DNA from: an uncultured Peptococcaceae bacterium
GTDB taxonomy: Bacteria > Bacillota > Peptococcia > Peptococcales > Peptococcaceae
Length of the DNA: 31,455 bases
Assembly: GCA_900553245.1 (NCBI GenBank)
Contig: USCP01000003.1
Span: 1-31,455 of the forward strand
Reading direction: 5' to 3'
The first letter of the stretch is position 1; each line of letters starts with the position of its first letter. The translations under genes were made by a program, and so were the position numbers. Below, one piece after another: positions 15,877 to 23,168 of this stretch. The notes under the pieces are model-generated. The model searched no databases. It saw only the letters and a program-made list of their open reading frames with translations, and was not told the DNA's origin.

Positions 15877-16853
15877 AAATTATACCCCTTTGCCAAAAAT
15901 TCAACGAAATCCATAATTTGCATATTGTTTGGTTTCTTCGCCCCGTCTAAGGCGCTCAAGCAGTATGGACAGCTCACAAGGGCAATGCTGGCTTCGGTTT
16001 CTGCCAACTCATCCACACGTTTTTGGCTAATCTTATGAGAAATGTCGTTATAATTCATCTTAATCGGACCGCCACAGCAGGTGGTCCACTTCCCAAAGCG
16101 GAACGGTTCCTTGTAGGTCACGTTCATGGCCTCAAGCACCTCACGGAATTCACTTACGACATCCATTTCACGTGCCATACGGCAGGAATCATGAACAACG
16201 ACTGTACCATCGTAAAAGCTCTTTGGCAAAAGATGACGTTTTTCATGTACCAATTGAACGAAAGTTTTGACTTCCAGCTGAGGAAAATCCCCATATTTAG
16301 GATACACATAGGCAAACATTTCAGCAGCGTGAGGGGTCATGCAAACCACCGTTTTCGCGCCACTATTATTCAAGAAGTTTGCCACACGCTTTGCATAAAT
16401 CCCTAAGGCATCTTCAAACCCCAATTCGTGCAAAAGCGCCCCACTGTAAATTTCATTTTCGCCGTCATAGCAAATGTTATATCCCAAGGTTTTCAAAATG
16501 GTAGCCGCTTTTTTATTGACAGAGAAAAAGCGTTCTTTGTCTTGCGCAAACACAGACGCAAAAATTTTCTCCGGTGCAAGCCCGCTCTTATGAACGAGAT
16601 CACGCATGGACATCATCCATCCAAACATATGACTTCCCGGGTCAACAATGTCCATCACGGACACCAAGGAATCCATAAATGGCAGGAGCTGATACTCACC
16701 GCCGGTATAAAAAAGAATGTCACCTTTTTTTGGCAGATTAAGCCCCTTTGCCCATTCTGCATTTTCTTTCGCACTGACTGCAAGGGGGTTATCATATTGC
16801 ATGATATTGTCCCGAATCAATGTCATTGTTTCAGGTAATTGTTTTCCACCCAT
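15873..16853 (-). CDS. LutA/HdrB-like cysteine-rich (CCG) domain iron-sulfur protein
   Basis: This 326-residue protein has the two-fold cysteine-rich layout of LutA, GlpC and HdrB subunits, which pass electrons between flavin or quinone and iron-sulfur partners. The C-terminal half has the full motif: H-D-S-C-R-M, then W-T-T-C-C-G-G-P, then S-C-P-Y-C-L. In the N-terminal half the matching place reads I-C-Y-D-G-E-N-E-I-Y-S-G-A-L-L-H-E-L-G, so the first CCG motif has lost a cysteine. It probably binds one cluster. LutA is normally about 240 residues; this one is longer at the N-terminus. GGAGAG sits before ATG 16853 and a TTTACA-17-TAATAT promoter precedes it. It is the first gene of the two-gene operon. 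Confidence 0.85.
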   Translation of the reverse strand: MGGKQLPETMTLIRDNIMQYDNPLAVSAKENAEWAKGLNLPKKGDILFYTGGEYQLLPFMDSLVSVMDIVDPGSHMFGWMMSMRDLVHKSGLAPEKIFASVFAQDKERFFSVNKKAATILKTLGYNICYDGENEIYSGALLHELGFEDALGIYAKRVANFLNNSGAKTVVCMTPHAAEMFAYVYPKYGDFPQLEVKTFVQLVHEKRHLLPKSFYDGTVVVHDSCRMAREMDVVSEFREVLEAMNVTYKEPFRFGKWTTCCGGPIKMNYNDISHKISQKRVDELAETEASIALVSCPYCLSALDGAKKPNNMQIMDFVEFLAKGYNL

Positions 16854-16911
16854 AGTACTCTCCTCTATCCCTCTTAATGATGTAGTCTATCAATAATATG
16901 CTGTACTCTTT

Positions 16912-16940
16912 ATATTATCATTTCTCACTTTTCTTGTAAA
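16912..16940 (-). promoter_or_regulatory. Promoter of the LUD/CCG operon
   Basis: On the minus strand TTTACA (16935-16940) and TAATAT (16912-16917) are 17 bases apart, in the gap between thiN and the CCG-domain gene. Confidence 0.5.
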
Positions 16941-16981
16941 TATATGCACCGTGAAGACCTACTGATAGATACGATTTTCCG

Positions 16982-17680
16982 TTAAATTCCGCTATATCGG
17001 TCCTTACAAAGTACCAAAATACCGTCACCGTATTGAATATCAATACGCGCCACTTCTTCTTGATCAAAGACATTACTGATGAGGCGACTTTCACCAAACG
17101 GTACCTTAGCATCCTTTAACGGATAGTGCAGACCTTCAATTGAAAGCCCCATCCCTTCATCGGAAAACGGCACAATCCCTACATAGCCATCAACGCGGTC
17201 CAATTGATGAACCCCGGCACCGACATAACGCATGCGGTTAATATCATCCCAAAATACCAAGGATTTACCTTTGCGCCCATAGGTCATTAAAAGCATCACA
17301 TTCGCCAATTCATGGTCCATTCGTCCGCCTAACGCGCCCACAACAATGATTTCATCCACGCCTTGTTCGTATAAGGCTTCCGCCGCAAGTTGGGTATCAC
17401 TGTAATCTTTTTCTGAAGGATAAACCACTTCTGGTACCTCAGCCTCTTGAAGCCACTCGCGGGTTTCTTTTGATAAAGAATCCATATCACCAATCAATGC
17501 ATCCGGCACCACTTCAGCCGCATAACACAAGTCGGCACCAGCATCGGCGCAATAACAAGGGGCATCCGGATACATTTCAAATAAGGTCCGCAACAAAGAG
17601 GGTCTTGGTGCGATTCCACCGGTTACAAGGATTCCATGTTTTGCTTGCTTTAAAAGCAAGCCTGGGGCATAATGCTTCAT
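16982..17680 (-). CDS. thiN: Thiamine pyrophosphokinase
   Basis: It transfers pyrophosphate from ATP to thiamine to make the cofactor TPP. The 232 residues fit. Marks in order are A-D-A-G-A-D near residue 46, P-D-A-L-I-G-D-M-D-S near 59, K-D-Y-S-D-T-Q-L-A near 91 and G-A-L-G-G-R-M-D-H-E-L-A-N near 117, which form the metal/ATP and thiamine sites. The C-terminal small beta domain closes with I-S-N-V-F. The ATG at 17678-17680 overlaps the TGA of the upstream gene, with only a weak GGTG-type ribosome site, so translation probably depends on coupling. No TPP riboswitch was seen upstream. Confidence 0.93.
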   Translation of the reverse strand: MKHYAPGLLLKQAKHGILVTGGIAPRPSLLRTLFEMYPDAPCYCADAGADLCYAAEVVPDALIGDMDSLSKETREWLQEAEVPEVVYPSEKDYSDTQLAAEALYEQGVDEIIVVGALGGRMDHELANVMLLMTYGRKGKSLVFWDDINRMRYVGAGVHQLDRVDGYVGIVPFSDEGMGLSIEGLHYPLKDAKVPFGESRLISNVFDQEEVARIDIQYGDGILVLCKDRYSGI

Positions 17681-18069
17681 CCGATTTTCACCAACTTAAC
17701 ATCGTAATTTTTATCGCCATAGTCCACAATCATGCCATGCATGGTGCACTGACATTCATCGGTATCATAAATTAAAGTGCGTTGATACCCTTTGCGTCCG
17801 TCACATTCCGGAAAACGAATATATACCACGTCATGTTCCGCCAACGGTAAGTGGGTCAAATCCACCTGACGCTTTTCTCCCGGCTTAAAATCGCTGAATA
17901 CAAGGGCATCTGGCGCAGTACTGGTTCCTAAATAAACATCCAGTGTTTCATTGGTGCAATTTTCCAACTGCAACTTATAAGCGGATTTTACCTTTTTAAT
18001 GGCAAAGGCTGCGCCCACCGCGCCTGAAGCAAGCGCAATGCCGCAAGCGGCTTTCTTCAATTTTGACAT
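17677..18069 (-). CDS. Unknown membrane-anchored protein upstream of thiN
   Basis: The protein is about 130 residues from ATG 18067-18069, chosen because AAAGGA lies at a proper distance; an in-frame extension reaches 18117 but has no ribosome site. The N-terminus is K-L-K-K-A-A-C-G followed by a hydrophobic Ala/Gly-rich segment to about residue 25, then a basic stretch: a signal anchor or uncleaved signal. The rest is a small beta-rich domain with P-G-E-K-R-Q-V-D and four cysteines, two of them in D-E-C-Q-C-T. I recognise no family. It is joined to thiN by a 4-base overlap. A role linked to thiamine is possible only by context. Confidence 0.65.
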   Translation of the reverse strand: MSKLKKAACGIALASGAVGAAFAIKKVKSAYKLQLENCTNETLDVYLGTSTAPDALVFSDFKPGEKRQVDLTHLPLAEHDVVYIRFPECDGRKGYQRTLIYDTDECQCTMHGMIVDYGDKNYDVKLVKIG

Positions 18070-18121
18070 CTCAGTCATTCCTTTCCGCGTGCATCCCAAG
18101 GACGCCAATTTGTGCAAAATA

Positions 18122-18150
18122 TTTGCATTGCTTCTATTGTTTGCTATACT
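18122..18150 (+). promoter_or_regulatory. Promoter of the ABC-F gene
   Basis: TTTGCA (18122-18127) and TATACT (18145-18150) are 17 bases apart. The transcript would start about 30 bases before the ATG at 18191, whose AGGGGG site lies at 18178-18183. Confidence 0.55.
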
Positions 18151-18190
18151 AAACTAAGCTCCATTATAAACAAATTTAGGGGGAATTGCC

Positions 18191-20086
18191 ATGGTTCTTT
18201 TGGAAGCACGAAACCTAAACTGTAGCTTCGGCGACCGCGTTTTATTTGAAAATCTTAACTTATCCATTAACGAAGGGGACAAAATTGGTCTTATTGGTAC
18301 CAACGGGGTCGGAAAATCCACCCTTCTTAAACAACTCGCCGGTATTGATGTTGACGGCCGCAGTGAATTTCTCACTTCCAATCAGTTGGTCATGGAATAC
18401 TTGCCACAAAATCAACCGATGGATGACGACCTCACCGTATTAGCACAAGTTTTCCAAGGCACCTCTCCGCTCCTTGCCGTAGTGCGCGATTATGAAGCGG
18501 CTCTTGATGCCGTAGAGGCGGATCCAACCAACGAAAAAGCCACACAAGCACTGCTTGACGCCCAAGAAGCGATGGACCGCGCAGATGCCTGGCAGTTGGA
18601 AAGCAACGCCAAAAGCATCTTACACCGTCTGGGAATCGATGATGTCAAACAGAAAATTGCCACCCTTTCCGGTGGGATGCGCAAACGCGTCGCCCTTGCT
18701 GCCGCATTGATTCGCCCTGCAAATCTCTTACTTTTAGATGAACCAACCAACCACTTGGACTACGAAACCATCCGTTGGCTTGAAAAGGAATTGCATGAAC
18801 GCCAATGCGCCTTCGTTATTGTCACTCATGACCGCTATTTCTTAGACCGTACCACCAATGTCATTTTAGAGCTCGACCAAAAAAAGCTCTGTCGTTACAC
18901 CGGAAACTACTCCACCTTCCTTGAGGAAAAGGCACAAATAGACGCCGATGAAGCGCGCCAAGCAGACAAACTCAAAAAGCTCTACAAGCAAGAACTCGCT
19001 TGGATGCGTAAAGGTGTTGAAGCACGTCGTACCAAACAAAAAGCACGTAAAGAACGTTTTTACGACATTGAAAGCCAGCTTACCACCACCCACGAAGACC
19101 GTATGGAGATGGACTTCGTTAATGCCCGTCTCGGCAAAAAAATCATCGTCTGTGAAGACCTCTGTAAGAGCTTTGGTGACAGACCGATTTTCAAAGGATT
19201 TTCCCATTCCTTTGTACGCAACGACCGCATTGGCATTGTCGGGCCAAATGGCATCGGAAAAACTACCTTACTTGATGTACTCGCAGGCATGACCGCCGCT
19301 GACAGCGGCGTGCTTGAAATAGGCGATACTGTAAAAATCGGCTATTACAAACAGCAAAACCAAGACCTTCCAATGAACCAAAAGGTTCTTGATTTTATCA
19401 AGGACCACGGTGAATACATCCATCGCGCCGACGGCTCCCATCTCTCCGCGTCACAAATGCTCGAAGCCTTTCGCTTCCGTCCGGACCAAATTCACGGCCC
19501 GATTGCCAATCTATCCGGCGGGGAGCGCCGACGTCTTTACCTCTTGAGCATCCTGATGGAACAAAACAACGTGCTCTTTTTGGACGAACCGACCAATGAT
19601 CTTGATATTGGCACCTTACAGGTCCTCGAAGACTATCTCGAACACTTTCCAGGACCGGTTGTTGCCGTCAGTCACGACCGCTATTTCTTAGACCGTATCA
19701 CGACAAGCATCCTCGCTTATGAAGAAGGCGGTAACGTCAAACTCTACGCCGGCGACTTTACAAGCTATCTTGAAAAACGCCCTGACCCACAAAACACGCA
19801 AGAAACCCCAATAAAAAAAGAGAGCGTCGGCAAGCAAAAAACTGCACCAAAGCTCAAATTTACTTATAAAGAACAGCAAGAATACGATACCATCGAAGAA
19901 GAGATTGCTTATTTGGAAGACAAGGTTGTTAAACTCGAAAAAGATATGGCCGCCAATGCCACCAGCTATTCCAAACTTGTGGCCTTGACCGAAGAACGCG
20001 ACCAAGCCCAGACAGAGCTTGACCAAAAATATGCTCGTTGGGAAGAACTCGAAGAAAAACAAACGCTCATTTCACAACAATCTTGA
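18191..20086 (+). CDS. uup: ABC-F family ATPase, Uup type
   Basis: ABC-F proteins are soluble twin ATPases that act on the ribosome; Uup also affects branched DNA and transposon excision. The protein has 631 residues. Domain 1 has Walker A G-T-N-G-V-G-K-S-T near 37, signature L-S-G-G-M-R-K-R and Walker B L-L-L-L-D-E-P-T-N-H-L-D. An arm/linker of charged helices follows (about 230-310). Domain 2 has G-P-N-G-I-G-K-T-T, L-S-G-G-E-R-R-R and L-F-L-D-E-P-T-N-D-L-D. A Lys-rich spacer leads to a C-terminal coiled coil (about 560-625), the mark of Uup rather than EttA or a resistance ABC-F. There are no membrane segments. A small acidic gene follows ten bases later, probably co-transcribed. Confidence 0.94.
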   Translation: MVLLEARNLNCSFGDRVLFENLNLSINEGDKIGLIGTNGVGKSTLLKQLAGIDVDGRSEFLTSNQLVMEYLPQNQPMDDDLTVLAQVFQGTSPLLAVVRDYEAALDAVEADPTNEKATQALLDAQEAMDRADAWQLESNAKSILHRLGIDDVKQKIATLSGGMRKRVALAAALIRPANLLLLDEPTNHLDYETIRWLEKELHERQCAFVIVTHDRYFLDRTTNVILELDQKKLCRYTGNYSTFLEEKAQIDADEARQADKLKKLYKQELAWMRKGVEARRTKQKARKERFYDIESQLTTTHEDRMEMDFVNARLGKKIIVCEDLCKSFGDRPIFKGFSHSFVRNDRIGIVGPNGIGKTTLLDVLAGMTAADSGVLEIGDTVKIGYYKQQNQDLPMNQKVLDFIKDHGEYIHRADGSHLSASQMLEAFRFRPDQIHGPIANLSGGERRRLYLLSILMEQNNVLFLDEPTNDLDIGTLQVLEDYLEHFPGPVVAVSHDRYFLDRITTSILAYEEGGNVKLYAGDFTSYLEKRPDPQNTQETPIKKESVGKQKTAPKLKFTYKEQQEYDTIEEEIAYLEDKVVKLEKDMAANATSYSKLVALTEERDQAQTELDQKYARWEELEEKQTLISQQS

Positions 20087-20096
20087 GGTGATTACT

Positions 20097-20348
20097 ATGG
20101 CAGAAAAACCAACCATTCATTCAACCTACCATTACATTGACCTATACGACGATTGGAACGACTTTGATTACGCCGAAAAGGAAAATCTCATCGACCAAAC
20201 CGACAAATACAATTTTGCCACCGGCAATTGGAGTTACGACCTCGAAGAATTAGAAAACCGCACCTATGAAGTCTTGCACGCTCTTACAACATTAAATGAC
20301 GAAGAGATTGCAGCCATCATGGTGCGGCACGAAAAACGTATGGGCTAA
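20097..20348 (+). CDS. Small acidic protein of unknown function behind uup
   Basis: The protein is 83 residues, strongly acidic and aromatic in its first half (Y-H-Y-I-D-L-Y-D-D-W-N-D-F-D-Y). Its second half is a predicted helix, ending in a basic H-E-K-R. The start ATG 20097 follows GAGGTG at a good distance; the frame is open further upstream inside uup but without a ribosome site there. No Cys, signal or membrane segment is present. It begins 10 bases after uup, so it is probably a co-transcribed partner. Its TAA overlaps the stop of the convergent C39-like gene by a few bases. I recognise no family. Confidence 0.7.
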   Translation: MAEKPTIHSTYHYIDLYDDWNDFDYAEKENLIDQTDKYNFATGNWSYDLEELENRTYEVLHALTTLNDEEIAAIMVRHEKRMG

Positions 20349-21004
20349 TCTGTAAAGTATACGGCACGAAGCCCCATCGAATAATAAAGCGGAATAAATT
20401 TAAACAAACTCATCCAACGAGAACCATTCACAGAGTCGACAAGATGGACCTTTCCACCCTTAATACCATCAACAACCATCACATGGAGATTGGTGTAAGG
20501 ATGATACTCATCCCCATCATTTTGCCATACAATGGTGCGCTCACGCTTCGCAAGATGGTCATCCACCGTTGACCAAACAATCACCGGTTTATCCGCATGC
20601 AAACGTAAAATAATTTCACTCACACTCACCAGCTTATGGGTTTTCGCCTCTAGGCTGGTGTTTTGTGTTGCCAAAAAATTGTTAATCCCCGTTACCAACG
20701 GTGCAGGATAGCAATAGTACCCATTTCCAAAGGGATCCCCCTGATAGGCCTCCTCCGGACTAGCGGCGCCAATGGCCGTTTTCGGCAAATACTGAGAAGC
20801 AAAGCTCTCTGCAGTAATCGGTACACCCATTCCATTTAAAGCCACCGATGTACTCACCGCTTCACATCCGTTTGGCAGGGTTGGATATTGATGCTGTTCT
20901 GTCAAGTTGAGATTGACCGGAATCAGCAGTGCCACAATCACAGCAAATACACCAACCACAATGGCAACTTTTAAGAGACGCAACAGTCCTCGAATTAAAC
21001 GCAT
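20345..21004 (-). CDS. C39-like (Peptidase_C39_2) membrane-anchored cysteine peptidase-like protein
   Basis: The protein is about 219 residues from ATG 21002-21004, which sits eight bases after AAAGGAG; the longer frame to 21091 has no ribosome site. A basic start is followed by one hydrophobic segment (about 11-31), so the domain is outside the membrane. The catalytic region looks like papain-fold C39_2 proteins: Y-P-T-L-P-N-G-C-E-A-V-S with the nucleophile Cys near 47, H-V-M-V-V-D-G with the His, and V-D-S-V-N-G for the third residue. Substrates of such proteins are mostly unknown; envelope peptides are likely. The promoter upstream is near perfect. The 3' end overlaps the convergent small gene by 4 bases. 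Confidence 0.8.
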   Translation of the reverse strand: MRLIRGLLRLLKVAIVVGVFAVIVALLIPVNLNLTEQHQYPTLPNGCEAVSTSVALNGMGVPITAESFASQYLPKTAIGAASPEEAYQGDPFGNGYYCYPAPLVTGINNFLATQNTSLEAKTHKLVSVSEIILRLHADKPVIVWSTVDDHLAKRERTIVWQNDGDEYHPYTNLHVMVVDGIKGGKVHLVDSVNGSRWMSLFKFIPLYYSMGLRAVYFTD

Positions 21005-21040
21005 AAAACACACTCCTTTCTCAAGGCGCTTTTGCCCGTA

Positions 21041-21069
21041 AGTATATCGATTTTTTCTGAGACTGTCAA
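21041..21069 (-). promoter_or_regulatory. Strong promoter of the C39-like gene
   Basis: On the minus strand a perfect TTGACA (21064-21069) and TATACT (21041-21046) are 17 bases apart, 37 bases before the start codon. Confidence 0.78.
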
Positions 21070-21113
21070 ATCGCCATTTCCTTGCACCCACATAAATTGC
21101 TTCTAAATCTTGG

Positions 21114-21142
21114 TAGTCAATCTCTATTTCTTCAGCTATAAT
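21114..21142 (+). promoter_or_regulatory. Promoter of the SanA/YdcF-like gene
   Basis: TAGTCA (21114-21119) and a perfect TATAAT (21137-21142) are 17 bases apart, 38 bases before the ATG at 21180. Confidence 0.6.
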
Positions 21143-21179
21143 TAGGGATGCAAATTTTTTTGAAAGGACCCTTGGTTAT

Positions 21180-21908
21180 ATGTCTAAAAACCCAGTTTCA
21201 CCCTCAGACCAAACAACCACCAAACACAAACAGCGCACACCCTTCCACATCTTCCTAAAGGTTTGTTGCGTGTGTCTGATTCTTATAATGATAGTGCCCC
21301 TTACCGCATTTACTATTAACGCGTTCCTGTGCCTTTCTACTTTAAACGATCTCAAAAGTCCATCGGCCCTTGAGGGTACTCAAACTGACTACATCATGGT
21401 CTTAGGCGCCGGTATTGAACCCGACGGCAGTCCCAGTCCGGTTTTACAAGAACGACTCGATACTGCCATCGAGCTCTATCAGAACCACAATGCCAAACAA
21501 ATTATTGTAAGCGGCGGTATGGATGAAGCGCAAAGTGAAATCAGCGCCATGTTCAATTACCTCATCGAAAAAGATATCCCCGAGGAAGATGTCCTTTGCG
21601 ACACCCTCGGTGTCAACACCTTTGCCAGCATGAATAATCTCGCAGAGGTTTATCATGCACAATCCGCCATCATTGTCAGCCAACGTTTTCATCTGTATCG
21701 CGCAGTCTATATTGCCAAGCACTTTAATCTGCAGGTATATGGCTGTCCGTCCTCCGAAGAAGACATTTCTGACCGTGATTTACTCTATCGTGAATTTCTT
21801 GCCCGCGTCAAAGATTTCACACAAGTCACTCTCGGTACACTTCCAAAACCAATCACTCAGCTTGCGGAATGGAGCTATTTAAAACTCACCCCATATATTC
21901 AACAATAA
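21180..21908 (+). CDS. SanA/YdcF-like (DUF218) membrane-anchored protein
   Basis: This 242-residue protein belongs to the DUF218 family, represented by SanA and YdcF, which influence the envelope barrier. A polar, Thr/Lys-rich N-terminus is followed by one transmembrane segment (about 25-50). The DUF218 domain (about 68-225) shows V-L-G-A-G-I-E-P-D-G, S-P-V-L-Q-E-R-L-D-T-A-I-E-L-Y, I-I-V-S-G-G, E-I-S-A-M, G-V-N-T-F-A-S and I-I-V-S-Q-R-F-H-L. These are the conserved acid, Ser and His positions of the family. An AAAGGA ribosome site lies upstream. It has its own promoter and terminator, so it is monocistronic. The biochemical activity of the family is not established. Confidence 0.88.
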   Translation: MSKNPVSPSDQTTTKHKQRTPFHIFLKVCCVCLILIMIVPLTAFTINAFLCLSTLNDLKSPSALEGTQTDYIMVLGAGIEPDGSPSPVLQERLDTAIELYQNHNAKQIIVSGGMDEAQSEISAMFNYLIEKDIPEEDVLCDTLGVNTFASMNNLAEVYHAQSAIIVSQRFHLYRAVYIAKHFNLQVYGCPSSEEDISDRDLLYREFLARVKDFTQVTLGTLPKPITQLAEWSYLKLTPYIQQ

Positions 21909-21910
21909 TA

Positions 21911-21949
21911 AAAATCCGGTCCTCCATTTAGGAGTGGCCGGATTTTTTG
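21911..21949 (+). terminator. Terminator of the SanA/YdcF-like gene
   Basis: A 10-bp stem (21911-21920 with 21939-21948) encloses a second short CTCC/GGAG helix and is followed by a T-run on the plus strand. Confidence 0.85.
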
Positions 21950-21956
21950 CTTTCAC

Positions 21957-21984
21957 AAAAAAATGCTGCCCTCAAAAGGACAGC
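21957..21984 (-). terminator. rlpA terminator
   Basis: A 7-bp stem (21965-21971 with 21978-21984, one G-U pair) and a 6-base loop are followed on the minus strand by a U-run (21957-21963). Confidence 0.8.
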
Positions 21985-22006
21985 GTATAATTGATAATTC
22001 TGGTGA

Positions 22007-22783
22007 TTACTTCACAATTTCAATGGTGCAAGGTGCTACACCCTTGGAAACGATTCCAAGATCGGAAGCCGCTTGATAAGACAAGTCAATCACACGGCCG
22101 GCACCGAATGGCCCGCGGTCATTGATACGTACGATGACACTACGACCACTTTGGGTATCGGTCACACGCACTTTAGTACCAAATGGCAAGTATTTGTGTG
22201 CAGCGGTGTAGTCATACATATTGAACACTTCACCACTGGCGGTATAGTTACCGTGTGCACCGGAACCGTACCAGGTGGCTTGGCCGCTTTCATAATAGGT
22301 ATAGTTTGGTTGAGCAGCTTGGCCGTTTTGTTGAGAAGCGGTGCCACCCTTTAAAGATACAGGTTTGCTTGCATCTACAGCACTTACAATGATGCCACCG
22401 TTTGCAGTGTTATAAACCACATTGGCATTGTTAAAAATAGCTTGGTAGAAACCAAAGACCACATGCAAGGAACCGCCCAGGTTATTGTATGCGTAAGTCC
22501 CGCCTTGGAAATACAGTACACCGTTTGCAGCATCAACAGTCGCAGAAACAGATTGACCACCATAGGTCAAAACAATCTTTTGACCGTTGTTATTCGCCCA
22601 TTGCACCCCAACACCAACAGCGCTCAAAGCACTGCGAAGAGGTACATAGGCTTGGCGCATTCCTTGCGCTTGGGTATCTACAATAGCGGTGCTTGCTTGT
22701 GCAGAAGCAACAGCTGGAATACTCATAGAACCAACAGCAACCAAAGTTGTGGCTGCAATAAATTGACGAATTTTAGAATTCAC
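22007..22783 (-). CDS. rlpA: RlpA-like septal lytic transglycosylase with copper-amine-oxidase-like stalk
   Basis: This exported cell-wall protein has 258 residues. A clear signal peptide (residues 1-28, cut after A-S-A) comes first. Next is a beta-rich domain (about 35-140) like the copper amine oxidase N-terminal repeat, with Y-V-P-L-R-S-A-L-S-A-V-G-V and G-Q-K-I-V-L-T-Y-G-G. A Gln/Asn linker leads to a double-psi beta-barrel (about 165-258): A-T-W-Y-G-S-G-A-H-G, T-A-A-H-K-Y-L-P-F-G-T, and R-I-N-D-R-G-P-F with the catalytic Asp. RlpA cleaves peptidoglycan glycan strands, often at the septum. It has no lipobox Cys and no SPOR domain, unlike E. coli RlpA; the stalk probably replaces SPOR for wall binding. 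The start is GTG 22783 after AAAGGAG. Confidence 0.9.
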   Translation of the reverse strand: MNSKIRQFIAATTLVAVGSMSIPAVASAQASTAIVDTQAQGMRQAYVPLRSALSAVGVGVQWANNNGQKIVLTYGGQSVSATVDAANGVLYFQGGTYAYNNLGGSLHVVFGFYQAIFNNANVVYNTANGGIIVSAVDASKPVSLKGGTASQQNGQAAQPNYTYYESGQATWYGSGAHGNYTASGEVFNMYDYTAAHKYLPFGTKVRVTDTQSGRSVIVRINDRGPFGAGRVIDLSYQAASDLGIVSKGVAPCTIEIVK

Positions 22784-22801
22784 AATAACACTCCTTTATC
22801 C

Positions 22802-22818
22802 GCTTGGCACAGCCAAGC
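22802..22818 (-). promoter_or_regulatory. Hairpin in the rlpA leader next to the ribosome binding site
   Basis: A perfect 7-bp stem GCTTGGC/GCCAAGC with a 3-base loop ends just before the AAAGGAG of rlpA, in a leader of about 75 bases. It could protect the 5' end or influence ribosome access. It is too small for a known riboswitch class. Confidence 0.5.
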
Positions 22819-22859
22819 CTTCCGGTTTCTTGTTTTCTCTTTTCGATGAATCTGTATTT

Positions 22860-22888
22860 ATTATAAAGGAGCATAAAAACTCGGTAAA
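22860..22888 (-). promoter_or_regulatory. rlpA promoter
   Basis: On the minus strand TTTACC (22883-22888) and a perfect TATAAT (22860-22865) are 17 bases apart. Confidence 0.68.
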
Positions 22889-23034
22889 GTTTTTACAGTT
22901 TTAGACGCATTTGTCTCTGTTTTTTAACCTTAAATATCTTATTAGCGTTAATTTTATGTTATGCTTTAGTATTTACACCAATATTTTATTTTAAAGCAAA
23001 AATATCCTATCAAAGAATATTTTGTCAATTTTGC
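22889..23034. other. AT-rich gene-free spacer upstream of rlpA
   Basis: No coding region or known RNA is recognised here. On the minus strand a perfect TTGACA (23023-23028) is followed 18 bases on by TATTTT (22999-23004), a possible second, more distant promoter reading towards rlpA. Its transcript would contain short AU-rich hairpins (GCTTTA/TAAAGC) but no clear terminator. Confidence 0.35.
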
Positions 23035-23083
23035 AAAAAGAATAAACCTGTCTTATGTTTCTCATAAGGTAGGCTTATTCTTT
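23035..23083 (-). terminator. Terminator of the cdaA-to-azoreductase-like operon
   Basis: A long, nearly continuous hairpin of about 19 bp pairs 23038-23057 with 23063-23083. A U-run follows on the minus strand. It ends the six-gene operon about 85 bases after the last stop. Confidence 0.85.
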
Positions 23084-23168
23084 ACAATTTATCAACATTC
23101 TCGTCATTTATTCATTGCATTTTCAATTTGTTACAAGTTGACATTTTTAGGCGTTTTAGTCCCATACT

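Noticed and set aside
14581..16038. A 485-codon open frame on the plus strand opposite the LUD/CCG genes
   Set aside because: It is antisense to two well-recognised iron-sulfur genes, has no ribosome binding site, and its translation is rich in His/Asn/Phe without any domain.
22784..23034. Possible c-di-AMP (ydaO-type) riboswitch before rlpA
   Set aside because: That class often precedes wall hydrolase genes, but none of its conserved blocks is present and the leader from the good promoter is only about 75 bases.
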